Below, one piece after another: positions 52,995-64,000 of a stretch of DNA of 64,000 nt. Every line of letters begins with the position of its first letter. Within the stretch, counting starts at the first letter, position 1. This DNA comes from Halictus rubicundus (Eukaryota; Arthropoda; Insecta; Hymenoptera; Halictidae). The notes under the pieces are model-generated. The model made no database searches and was not told the DNA's origin. It saw only the letters and a list, made by a program, of their open reading frames with translations. The translations under genes were made by a program, and so were the position numbers. Location: NCBI RefSeq assembly GCF_050948215.1, contig NC_135156.1:18647257-18711256 (forward strand). The letters run 5' to 3'.

Positions 52995-53745
52995 GGAGTG
53001 CCAAACTCAATATTTTTCGACTCAAGTCGCGCCAAACTCAACATTTTTCAATTCTAGTTGAGTTGAACCCAATATTTTTCGATTCAAGTTGAGTTAAACC
53101 CAACATTTTTCAATTCTAGTCGCGTGAAACTCAATATTTTTCGATTGAAGTCGCGCGAAACTCAATATTTTTCGATTCAAGTCGCGCGAAACTCAATATT
53201 TTTCGATTCAAGTCGCGTTAAACTCAAAATTCTCCGATTCAAGTCTTGTGAAACCCAATATTTTTCGATTCAAGTCGCACCAATCTTAACATATTTCAAT
53301 TCAAGTTGAGTTAAACCCAATACTTTTCGATTCAAGTCGAGTTAAACTCAACATGTTTCAATTCTAGTCACGTTAGACTCAATATTTTTCGATTGAAGTC
53401 GCGCGAAACTCAATATTTTTCGATTCAAGTCGCGCGAAGCTTAATATTTTTCGATTCAAGTCGCGTTAAACTCAATATTCTCCGATTCAAGTCTTGTGAA
53501 ACCCAATATTTTTCGATTCAAGTCGCACCAATCTTAACATATTTCAATTCAAGTTGAGTTAAACCCAATACTTTTCGATTCAAGTCGAGTTAAACTCAAC
53601 ATTTTTCAATTCTAGTCACGTTAGACTCAATATTTTTCGATTCAAGTCGCGTCAAACTCAACATTTTTCAATTCAGGTTGAGTTAAAGCTAATACCTTTT
53701 GATTCAAGTTGAGTTAGACTCAATATTTTTCAATTCTAGTAGCTG
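52995..53745. repeat. 31-bp minisatellite with 248-bp higher-order period
   Basis: About 24 units of AACTCAATATTTTTCGATTC plus AAGTCGCGCGA. Variant units recur in order: TCTCCGATTCAAGTCTTGTG at 53231 and again at 53479, exactly 248 = 8 x 31 bases apart. The repeated open frames are a by-product. Confidence 0.95.
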
Positions 53746-55730
53746 TGTTATTACGGATAGATATGCGCATCCACAATTGAACTAAATTTACACCTATAAC
53801 AATATAAACGCTGTGACGTTGGTCTGGCGTGGTTCATGTGCGGCGGTGTTAACCGAGAATCAGCCTCAACTCGATATACTCCAACTTGGATGATTCGATG
53901 GATGTATTCGCGGATGGGAAGTGGAATGATCCGACGGTTAACGTATATCGCGATGATTCCTCAGCGATCGTGTCTAGTCGATTGCGTGGAGCAACCGTGT
54001 TCGAGAATACGAGATTTCCCATCGGTGTAAGCGTGTCCGGAACAGGGTAAAACGGGAATTGCGGCGAAGACGGCGCGGAGCGTGTAACAAACGGCAACAG
54101 AAGTGACGGGAAGAGGTTCCCAGGGGGATTGTTCGTCGGCAGACGTCGCTGATTCGCGTTTTACCGGTGACGGGGGTCTGTAATCGAATCTACGGACCTG
54201 GGAAAACTGAAAACTCCATCGACCGTTTTCCCCGGCCGCGCCGCAAACCATAGAAGAGAGCACTTTGTGCAGTGCAAAACAAATTTTTTAAATCTGCTAG
54301 TCGGTATTTAGTGGATACGATTGAAATTATTTCATCGCATACGAAATAAATAAATATGTTCGAGTGGGTATGAAATACTTACGTAGTGCATTCTGTGGTT
54401 AAACGGGAAATTTCTACTTTTTTTTTTTGGAGATAAGAATCGATTTCTTTTCGACAGGATATCGTAACTCAACTCTGTAGGAATATCTCTGCAAAAATGT
54501 CACGTTAAAATTCTGATTATTTCAAATTATATTCACATTCAAACTACTGCAGAAATCGGCTCGAAATTTGAGCTGTATCTTCGAGAAGAGTCCTGTTATT
54601 GTTGTTCATATAATCGAAGCGATGGATCGCACAGTTTCTTTTTCATGTCGAAAATATAGACACCTATTCCGATAAAACTGAACATTCTGGTCCAGCTGGC
54701 ATTTAGCGAGCTTGTGCAAGATTACACGGTTTCGTTCTCGCATATAACTGTTTACAAAAAAAACACACACACACACACACGAGCAAACATACTATAAACA
54801 CCGCGACCATTTACCGTATGGAATTCCATTCGGAAAAGTGTCACTCAATAAAATCGGATATCCCCGTCGACGCTCGGAATCGGCCGACGCGAAAAATCGT
54901 TAGAATATTCCATAAAACGTTCCCGCGTAAAAGGAACGGGCGCGATCATCGGAACGGTATCAATACTATAAATCGCGATCGTCGCGGGTCTCCATGGTAG
55001 AATCGCGGCAGATTAGCCTGTCACTCTATTCGCGACTCTTCTCCTTCTTTTTTTATCGCCCCCCCCCCGTGCTAGATCGTTCCTCGCAGCAGATAATCGG
55101 AACAAAACGGATTACCTCCGTAAATCTGATTCGCGAAACCCGACTCCCATTTCGCCGAATGTCCTCCGGTCTCCTCTAATTGTCTAAAGTCCCGGACAAT
55201 GCACGAGGCACGATCGGTAACCGACGGAGGTTAATTCCGCGATCGGGATCGGCAAACAACGGGTTCTACGCGACCGAAATTCGCAAACACCGAGATTCCG
55301 ACGATTCGGAATATTGGGATCGCGGTTCTGGTCGATCTAGATCCGTTGGCAGACTGTTCTGGGCCACCTGGATCGGAGAGTGCAGAGTTCCAGCGAAAAG
55401 TGCAGTTTGTAGCGATCGTTTTCCAGCACGGGCACTTTCATTTTACTCGGGGAGATGTTCATGGTTGGAGAGCTTTTGGCAGGGACCATGACTGTTATAA
55501 CCAAAAAAGAAAGTCATGGAATAACAAGTATTTCATCGACTAAAATCGTATAATGAACTCACAATCAACTTTTTATGAATGATTTTTGTCGTGGAAAATA
55601 TTAGAATGACTTATTTTTCGTCCCTGGTTTTTGGTATAAAGGGTCTGGTGAAGTAACAAGTTATACCAGGCTCGTATGAAGCGTGTTCGAATAACAGGGG
55701 TGCTGTCGTAATTTTAAAAGAAGAAACCTG
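53746..55730. other. Non-coding flank, no gene recognised
   Basis: Contains an (AC)n tract (54767-54781). The other sequence has no domain-like frame. A frame near 55380-55540 is discussed under rejected items. Confidence 0.5.
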
Positions 55731-55732
55731 CT

Positions 55733-55848
55733 TAAAAATGACCGTTCCAGATTTTTTATTTTACAATTTTGTCATTTCATATCAATCTTGTCATTTTTAT
55801 AAGACAACATGTATTAGTTACTTTTAGGGCTCGGTAGGTTTAGTGTTA
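55733..55848. mobile_element. Decayed TTAA MITE (right end)
   Basis: Right end CTCGGTAGGTTTAGTG|TTAA matches the ends of 56554-56771. Internal AATGACCGTTCCAGATTTTT resembles AATGACTGGTTCCCAATTTT there. The left end is not clear. Confidence 0.45.
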
Positions 55849-56553
55849 AAAGAAGCTCGAAAGAAAGATCCTGTGATTCGATCGATCGGATCGGCGATCG
55901 TTTTGTCGTCGGGCCAGAAAGTTGTCGCGAGGATGTGGAGCGGGACGGTTGCGGAACGTGTGCGGAACGTGTGCGGAACTTGGGGCAGCTGAAACGGGGA
56001 ATAAACTCGGTGTCGCCGCGCGATTTCGAATATGAAAATTGGCAGGCTTCCACGGACTATGTACGCCGCTATACGGGTATATCGATTCATATCGGGTTAA
56101 CACCCGGCCACGATAAATCCGCCGGCCCGGTTATTACCGCGGCCGCGGTAATAAGTCACGACACGGAATGGTAATAAACGTTGTCACCTGTGCTCGCCGA
56201 TCCTCCACCCGCCCGCCACCGGCCCCGAAACGACGAGCCAGCGTTTCTCCAGTTATTACGCGATATTTTCATTCCGTTTGTTCTCGTCAACCCGGAAAAC
56301 CGCTCGGTTTTATGCGAGAACTTTAGCGGGCGAAACGCGCGGGAACAGTCGAGGCTCGTTCGACCAAAAGCAGTTTACATTTTCGGGGTTACAGAGCGAT
56401 CTATCGGCTGCAAAAATTCGCTTGGATTTCGATTGCCGTTCATTCGGTTTCTCGTGGTTTTGATTTTTGCGCCGAATGGATTCGGTCGCTTGGAATTCTG
56501 CGATTGAGATTCGCGGTGTTTGGGAGTTTGAGCGCGTTGGATTTGGTATTTAA

Positions 56554-56771
56554 CACTAGAACTACCGAACCAATCAAAATGACTGGTTCCCAATTTTTCC
56601 CTTCACCATTACTGAAATTACAAAAATCTTCCCATCAGAAATGTTTGAATCAACTTCTTTATTGAAGCACGTGTTGGAATAAAAATGGTACGAGGTTCGA
56701 GTAAATCTAGTCTTGTAATTATTACCAAAGCAATTGACATCCGTCGTATTTATGACTCGGTAGTTCTAGTG
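56554..56771. mobile_element. piggyBac-like MITE 2 with TTAA target site
   Basis: 218 bp between TTAA (56550-56553) and TTAA (56772-56775). Exact 15-base inverted ends CACTAGAACTACCGA / TCGGTAGTTCTAGTG. Confidence 0.88.
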
Positions 56772-56833
56772 TTAACAAACTTCGGCGGAGTTAAACTTGA
56801 TATATTCCAAGGATAGTCGGGCCAAACAAGGTA

Positions 56834-56898
56834 CCAAACGTCGCGGAATTATCCCCACTAACGCGAGAGTTGTTGACATAGATATCGAGAACTCACTG
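56834..56898. mobile_element. MITE family A, copy 6 (truncated)
   Basis: AACGTCGCGGAATTATCCCC through GATATCGAGAACTCACTG|TA. The other end is missing. Confidence 0.6.
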
Positions 56899-56904
56899 TA
56901 CTTC

Positions 56905-57095
56905 CGGATTTCAATCGCGTCAAAGTAGATATCGGAGAGCCGTAAACGTGTCGAACTTAATATTTGCAGACTGAATCCGTCTCGAACTCAATGTTTGATA
57001 TTCCTCGAGTACGATCGCGTGGAGCGTGCTGTTTTCCAACTTGGATCGCTTCAAACTCAACATTTTCGATTCCAATCGCGTCAAACGCGGCGTTC
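56905..57095. repeat. Relict of the 31-bp minisatellite
   Basis: GTCGAACTTAATATTTGCAG, CTCGAACTCAATGTTTGATA and CTTCAAACTCAACATTTTCG, then GATTCCAATCGCG, are decayed units of the array at 53 kb. Confidence 0.55.
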
Positions 57096-58114
57096 CCCGG
57101 GTTCGAACCGCGAAAAAATTCTCCCCTTCCCACACGCTCGCCTCGAATTCCGTATTCCCCTAATTCCTCGCATTTTTACTCCGTTGTTCCCGGAATTCCC
57201 GACGATGGAAGTTCGGTCTCCGGGAACGGGCCATTCAGTGTTGAATCGCAGCCGATCCGACTTGCATATCGCCGTGAAATCGGCCGGCGCGCGGCGATTA
57301 TGATCGCGCCGATTCGATAACAGCCGATCGGATCGCGTGCTCCGAACAATGCGAGACCCACGGCGAGCAATTATCCGAGCAGGGGGTTCAACGATCGCGT
57401 CGATTAAAGATAACCATCCGGAGACTAATTTGTCGCGGACGAATAGGACCGTGAGGACCCGGTGCGGGACAGGGATTTGGACCGGTTCCAAACGATTCGT
57501 CGGTTTCTTTTGTCGTGACCTTCGCTGGAAAGCGAGTTAATTCGACCATTCTCGATACCGTCCCGCGGAAATAAACGGCCGTCCAGAGATCTCGTCGCGC
57601 GCCGGTTAATTTGAACAAAAACGTGGCCGAAATTCTCATCTTTGTTAGTTAGGCTACGTTGATAAGTGGACTGCGGACTTTGCGCTTTTACGCCGAAAAT
57701 GAGTATGGGTGTAATTTAAAACGGCACCGCAGTTAAAGTAATTTAAGACTATCGCACTGCGATTTCTTTTTAGGGTTGCAGTAATTAGAATTTCTTCGAC
57801 TTTTACAATTTTTTTAGAAGAAGGTGGATCATATTGTTAAAATTTTCTGAATTTTATTTGGGTTTCAAGGGAATTAATAACGTGCTCATAGGTTATATAA
57901 GGGGTTCTAATACGCAAGGGTCAACAATGGGTTTCACAGTTTGGCTATTTCATTTATACGAACGGTCAGAGTGATTAATAATTATTATTAGTCACCTGAT
58001 AACGGAGTTTGCACCTGACGCTATAAATTAGTTCATTTCAAAACGAATTGATGTTGAACGTCACTTGTTTTGCGACAATCGTTTCTAAGCGAAAGGGAAA
58101 GGAGTTTATTTTAA

Positions 58115-58319
58115 CACTTTGACCGCCAAACTAGAAACCCCAAAAATTCTAAAAATTGAAAAGAATTAAATGTATGATACCGAGTAGTCCTCCAACTGTC
58201 TTGCATGTTACAGATCCTAATCAAGTTTGGTACAATGAACGTATCAACGTAAAAATTCATTTTAAAACCTGCACAAATAATTCCGTGACCCACATACGGG
58301 TGACGTGGCATTCAACGTG
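58115..58319. mobile_element. piggyBac-like MITE 3 with TTAA target site
   Basis: 205 bp between TTAA (58111-58114) and TTAA (58320-58323). Imperfect inverted ends CACTTTGACCGCCA / TGGCATTCAACGTG. Confidence 0.7.
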
Positions 58320-59030
58320 TTAACTTTATCAGTCACGTTGCTGATAATTTCGTCGGTGATTCTATACCACACGAGCCGGGAGAGTTTTTCTGGCAATGCT
58401 GTCCACGGTTTCGAGTGAATTGACCCGTCGCTTTCTCTCCCGCGCGGATTCTCCGGTCCCTTTGTCTGTGTTTCGATTCTTTGGTCGAGGAGGGCTCGAA
58501 AACTCGACGGGCACGAGAGCACTTAACATCGGCGATCCTCAGACGCCGCCTCGCCGACTGCTGATCAATATCCTCCGAAAGAAATAGGTCGTTCTTATTT
58601 CCGGTCCCCGGTGATATTCCGTTTCGAGTCGGTGTGTGCGCACCAGAAAAAGAGAGAAAGAGAGAGGAAAAAAGAGATGCGATATTCACTGTACGCGACG
58701 TTCCCTCGGTTCGTAACCAGCTCTGAAACCTTTTCTAAAGCCACGGCTGCTCTTTCCCTAGTCAATGAACCCCCTATTAGGCCGGCCAGCTGCCTTATTT
58801 GTCGCCGCGCGGCCTACTAACTTTCTTCCACATTTTTCTTCGATTCCTTTCGCGATGCCTCTCCCCTCGACCGGCCATTCAACCGACGCGGTTATTACGC
58901 TTCGAGTAATTAACGACGGAATAACTGCTGCGGTTTGTTCGTGAACGTCAAGCATGTCCAAATTTTAGCAGACAGTCCAACATGTCACGAACCGAAGCGT
59001 TTGCGAAAGCATCGAAACATTTTCCTCCGG

Positions 59031-59474
59031 ACTGAAACCACCGCGGATTTAAAGATTGAACCTCCCTCTTTACAACGAGCGCTTAAAACTTGATCCACGC
59101 AATTTTTTCTAGTCGATTTATTTGAAGTTTGAACGAAAGTTGTGCCGACGAACCCGGTCCTCGTTTTTGTCCCATGAAACGAGAACAAGAAATCGTATAT
59201 CAATTTTTGAGGTCTCGTCGTGAAGAGGAAGAGTCGATCTTCGAATCCGCGGTGGATTGAATCAACAATTTGTTAATGTTTCTGTAGACGTTTGAATTTG
59301 GAGCATTTTGTTTACCTAAAACGTGTCCCAGTTTTTCACTTGCTGTATCGTGGAAAATTTTTCTGAGGAAAAATTGACAATGCATTCGGAAAGTAGAGGA
59401 CCTAAGCTTTAAAATGAGTCCAAGTTTATTGTTGTACAATTTTTTTTAACGAAGTTATCATAGGTCGAATGTCG
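59031..59474. repeat. F repeat (foldback), copy 1
   Basis: Arms CCGCGGATTTAAAGATTGAA and its inverse near TCGAATCCGCGGTGG at about 59239. The shared right end is AAAATGAGTCCAAGTTTATT. Confidence 0.8.
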
Positions 59475-59980
59475 AAAATTTTTCTCAACAATATTAATTG
59501 CGCAAATCAATCGAGATTGAATGTAGCGTTGTAGCCATTGTTCCATTGCTCCAATATTCGTAGTTCTCTATTCAGTTCGAATAATGGAGATTCTACAGTA
59601 TCTCGGTAGATAGCACGAGCAAAAGAAGATGGTGGAAGTTTCAAAATTTTCCGAATTTTCCTAGCAAGCTGGGATTTTCAAGGTGGGGTTCCTTCGAGTG
59701 GTTTCCTAGAAATTAGTATGTATTCGGAGCGCACGATGAAATATTTATGGGAAGGTTGACGACTCCATAAGTAATGAGCTGTCACGAGGGGTCGCCTACC
59801 CGTGACGATTATTAATTTATACGCGGTACACATCGGAAGCCAAGAATCCTCTTTATCCTGTTTGCCGATGATTTATTCATCGTGGAGCTGCTCGGTCGAT
59901 ATTAGCAAATTATGATCCGGCGAAAGCCAAAATGCCACAAATTCGATCGTCTGTAAAAACATTGAGAAATTTTTCTCGTG

Positions 59981-60415
59981 ACCGAAACCACCGCAGATTT
60001 AAAAATTGAAGCCTCCCCTTTACGACGAGTGCTTAAAACTCGATCTACGATTTTTTCTAGTCGATTTATTCAGCTTCGAACGAAAGCTGTACCGACATAC
60101 AATGACATAAGGTACAGGGCCAAACTTGTTCCCCGTTTTTGTCCTATGAAACAGTTAGAAAAAATCGTAGGTTAAGTTTCGAGGTCTCGTTGTAAAGGGG
60201 AAGATACAGTCTTCGAATCTGTGGTAGATTCGATCGCGACAAAAATTTTTTAACGTTTCTACAGACGTTCGAACTTGTAGCATTTTCGAGAACAAAACGT
60301 GTCCTCGGTTTTTCGTCTCCTGTAATGGGAAAAATTTGTCTAGGGAAAAAGGAACAGCGGATCGAGAAAATAGAGGATTCGAGCATCAAAATGAGTCCAG
60401 GTTGATTGTTGTTTA
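59981..60415. repeat. F repeat (foldback), copy 2
   Basis: Arms at 59991-60029 and 60186-60224 are inverted copies of one another (CCTTTACGACGAG / CTCGTTGTAAAGG). Same order of blocks as copies 1 and 3. Confidence 0.85.
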
Positions 60416-61446
60416 CGCAGAAAAGTGTAGATTCGTCTTAACACGGGAGAGCCTCGATCGAACTCGAGCCGCCTCACGGATCTCGGCTCGGCGACGTCGT
60501 GATCGTCGAATACTCGGAAAATACGTGAAACTCGGAGCAGTGGGCGGTCCTGAGATCTGACTTCGCCATTATGACGCTCCCGCGGCCATTCGCATTCAAA
60601 TGACGTTCGAGGCGGGCTTGATATTGCGACAATACGGGCCGCGCGACAATTACCAACTGCGAGCTGTCGCGAGCACCGCGGAGTTCGCCGCGAGATTCCC
60701 GAGTTATCCAACTCCGGATCGGAAACTTGTTCGAACAAAAATTACTCCGGTTCGAAAACTGCTTCGAACATGTGGAACGATGATTCGTCCTACGACGCAG
60801 CGTTCTCGGGATATTTCATACTAAAGTTGACATTGTTCCGGCGCTAGGAGTGTACGTACTTGAACTGAATTATCTCGAAAACTAATAATTTTAGAAAAAT
60901 ATTCTTCCTACATTTTTCATGCAGTTTTCTACGGACAATCGATCGTGTATCTTGGTTTCTGGGTATCTTGTCGAATAAGAGAATTGTTTTATCTTTGTTT
61001 CGCTGTCTGCTCGAAAGTATTGTTTGCTTCGTGAGAATTTTTGAGATTTTTGAACGGTTTTTGGATGTTAGGATGTGTTGGATGTCTGAGTGTCGATGGA
61101 TGAGGTATGCTGGTGGTTGCGTGGATGTGAGATGGATCGGTTTTTAAGCGAAATCGTTCACGCAGGGACGTTCCGTAAAAGTTTCTAGACGTTCTCGCAG
61201 AAGACGTTGGTCGTGATAAAAGCGTCGGGGCGCTTTCGGTGACGGGCCAAGGGGCAAAAAAGGTCGGTGTATCTCTTCGAGAGCCCTACGGTTGGCATTC
61301 TTTATCGCAGATACGATGACAAAAGCCGGCCAGAGGCTCGACCGGTGAAAAAGTGCGCGAGGAGAAAAACGCTCGAAGAAGCGTTTCATCCTCGTCGAGT
61401 CCGCGATTCTAATCTAGACTGTGTACGTGCGTGTGAACATTCTTTC
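60416..61446. other. Spacer between F repeats, no gene recognised
   Basis: No domain-like frame and no repeat seen. Confidence 0.5.
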
Positions 61447-61895
61447 CGTGACTAAATCCAACATGGGTTTGAAGATCGAAGCTTCCTCTTTCCAACGAGA
61501 CCTTAAAACTTGATCTACCATTTTTTCCACTGTTTTATAAAGCGAAAACGAGGAGTTCAGTCGTGCAAAATTCTCGTGCTGCACCTCGTATTCAAAACCC
61601 CATAAAACAATAAAAAAAAATCGTATTCCAACTTTCGAGGGATCATTTTAAAGGGGAAGCTTCAATCTTTAAGTCTGCGGTGGATTCAGTCGCGACAAAA
61701 ATTCTACAATTTTTATAGAGGCGTTTTAGTCTGTTGCAGTTTCGAGGGGAAACGAGACTTCGGTTTTTCATTTATTGTAGCATGTAAACATTGTTTAGGA
61801 GAAGATCAATGACAGGCACTGAAAGTAGAGGGTTCGAGCTTTAAAGTGAGTCCTGGTTTGTTCTCGTACGATTTTTTTGTACCGAGTTATAAATA
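61447..61895. repeat. F repeat (foldback), copy 3
   Basis: GATCGAAGCTTCCTCTTTCC is inverted as AAAGGGGAAGCTTCAATC. The right end AAAGTGAGTCCTGGTTTG matches the other copies. Confidence 0.8.
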
Positions 61896-63470
61896 TAAAT
61901 GTCAATTTTCCGGACATTGTACGTTTAACGCTCGGATTCGTCTCGGCGTTACTGACGCGACTGTAGATCACGTAGGAGGAACGACTTCTCAGCGATTTAT
62001 TTGTCTTGCCGGAAGAAACGACGGCGAACCGCGATCATTCAGGAACAGATCTGCGTGATTTGTCTCCTCGTTTCACTTGTGTTTCGCAATATCGGGAGAG
62101 AACGCTGCTCGCTGCGAAAGAATGTTTTGAAAAAGTGTCTTCCCCGTAGAAAATTCACGGATCAACCAGTGGAAACAACGTGTCGATCTTTGACCCCGCT
62201 TAAAAATTTTAAGTCGTTCAATTTATCTTATTAAGCGAATTTTTCATTCAATTCGCTCTTCTCTTTCTCATAGAATAATTTTGCCATTCTCAATTTTATT
62301 TCCTTGTCCTCTAACGTGTCCTCGAATGTGTGTGTGTGTGTGTGTGAAAATTATACTTCCTTAACATATTAATTGCGTACATAAGTAATTCTTTTCGTTT
62401 GTGCTCGCGTTGTTTCGTTTCTCAAGCACAGAAACTGCGAAGAATGAAATGAAGCACACAAACTGTTTCTCTGTAATTTTCATTTTTCAAAGACGAATAG
62501 AACATTCAATTTCCAGAATATCGGTGTGCACGGCTGGAGCTTGTGGTGTGTATTCTACCAGAATTCAAACTTGAGAAATTATCGGATCGATGCAGAGCAT
62601 GTAGTACCCTGTCATCGCAGGTTTCTGTTACAAGTAGAATAAGCCCATAATGGCCAGACACATTAGCCAGCGTGCTTCAAAGGCACACGTTGCTCGACGA
62701 TAATTCAAATTCCATTTTCCCGAGATTGCTAAGCTTCTTACTGGCACATTCTGCGCTAATAACTGACAACCTTGATAATATAAACAATACTCCACGCACA
62801 CTAGGAAAATTAATGCAGGAACACAGCAAGACGACTGTATTGTACATTTTAATCCTGTTTCCAAGAATCATAAGAAAATTCTCTTTTCCAATATTTAGAA
62901 TTACTATTTTGTAACAGTACTTTTTGTAAAATTTTTCCATTTACTTTACGTGCTACTGATTTCGATCGATTTCTAATTTGCACAAAGATCCGCCACTCAG
63001 TCCGGTGACGATTTCGAAGCGAAATACGTTGGTTTTGCTATCTGGAGGACAATAAAGAGGACCAAAGGATCACGAGGAGCAGAGACGACGAGGAGTCGAG
63101 AATCCGGTCGCGAATCGGGTGGCAGAAATAATTCACGGTCGAAGCGGGGGCCCTCTACCGTTCATTAATTCCGAAACGACGACGATTAATGTAATAATCT
63201 GATCCTGGCGGGAGCCCTTAACGCTCCCGCGGTTCCGTCTCCTTCTGGATCCATTATGAAATCTGCGTACAATTTTCGCAGGCGCCGCGCGTTCATCCGA
63301 GCTTGTTCCTCGATTCGACGGGGCCTGAGAGACAGACGGACTAACAGAGAGAGAGACAGAGAGAGAAAGAGAGAGAGAGGGGGGATCTTAATTACTGCAT
63401 TGTTCGCGAAACGTAACGAGGAACGTCGGTGAATCCGTCGGCGATAGAGTGCTCCGCGTCCTCAGGATTA

Positions 63471-63501
<31 letters not shown>

Positions 63502-64000
63502 CAGACACGCGTGATGTGGCCTTTCCGGTGTTATTAACTATTATTTATTATTAAGTTCGTGTAAGATCCACTACTCCATGTTTTTGCGTACTCGATCACT
63601 TCCGGCGCACAGTGATACCCGCACTTCGCGGCCAGAATATATTAAAAATTTTATTTTTCTTTGCAGTTTCTCTTATCTATGTGATTTTTCATCGAAAATA
63701 GGGTGTTTCAGGATTTTTAGATATAGGAGGAACTATATCTGACATAAGTTTCGTCACCATCGGCGTGTATCGACCGAGTATGTACCCCTGTAATGGATGA
63801 AATCTTCTACTAACAGGCGAAAAATTAGTGAACAACAAAATGAAAAATCCTTCCGGACAAAATCAACCATTATAAAATCCTTTACTAAGGGGGTAGAAAT
63901 CAATAAAGAATCCAAAGACGATAAACGATAGAAACCCCTAATAAAAGACCAGAAATGAATACGAGACAAAATCCTCCAGTCAGCGACAAAAATATCTAGG
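61896..64000. other. Right-hand flank, no gene recognised
   Basis: Contains (GT)n at 62328-62344 and (GA)n at 63340-63380 and 63474-63501. No frame with a recognisable domain. Confidence 0.5.

Noticed and set aside
53124..53309. Repeated frame with FRLKS/FSIQV strings
   Set aside because: By-product of the 31-bp minisatellite, not a protein.
55380..55545. Frame with VQFVAIVFQHG, faintly like the RHG motif of histidine acid phosphatases
   Set aside because: The Arg of RHG is Gln, nothing downstream fits the family, and there are no supporting exons nearby.

Overview
The window looks like a stretch of an insect nuclear genome, most likely hymenopteran. It has spliced genes with canonical GT-AG introns, long (GA)n/(CT)n microsatellites, many CpGs, and several small DNA-transposon families. 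The exact species cannot be told from the sequence alone. I can support only two protein-coding genes. Everything else is intron or intergenic DNA rich in repeats.

Gene 1 is on the minus strand and fills most of the window (49280 down to 7108). Thirteen coding exons join with matching phases into one open frame of 1052 codons. The protein is a type I membrane receptor: signal peptide, LDLa, five CUB modules, a second LDLa, one transmembrane helix and a 33-residue tail. The nearest known plans are the CUB/LDLa synaptic auxiliary proteins (nematode LEV-10 and SOL-1, vertebrate/fly Neto), so a job in clustering or tuning neurotransmitter receptors is likely but inferred. Exons 2-13 lie in 7.1-22.95 kb. 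Exon 1, with signal peptide and first LDLa, is 26 kb away at 49.07-49.28 kb.

Gene 2 lies inside that 26-kb first intron, on the opposite strand (38575-41660, eight coding exons, 567 residues). Its N-terminal half is coiled coil and its C-terminal half is acidic, Ser/Pro-rich and probably disordered. It has a polyadenylation signal at 41834. A short motif block and the overall layout resemble SIX6OS1, a central-element protein of the synaptonemal complex. This is tentative.

Region by region: 1-7.1 kb is non-coding flank downstream of gene 1, with a foldback element (1.78-2.14 kb) and a tandem repeat (6.1-6.65 kb). 7.1-23 kb holds the exon-dense part of gene 1, with introns carrying MITEs, a duplication flush with a splice donor, and ~180-195 bp tandem repeats that each contain a YY1/PHO-like ATGGCSGCC core. 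23-49 kb is intron 1 with gene 2, a 164-bp satellite-like unit at two places, a piggyBac-like MITE with a recognisable empty site, and further MITEs. 49.3-64 kb is upstream flank, with a 31-bp minisatellite in a 248-bp higher-order pattern, two TTAA-flanked MITEs, and three copies of a foldback repeat in 59-62 kb. I found no convincing tRNA, rRNA, CRISPR or bacterial-type feature.
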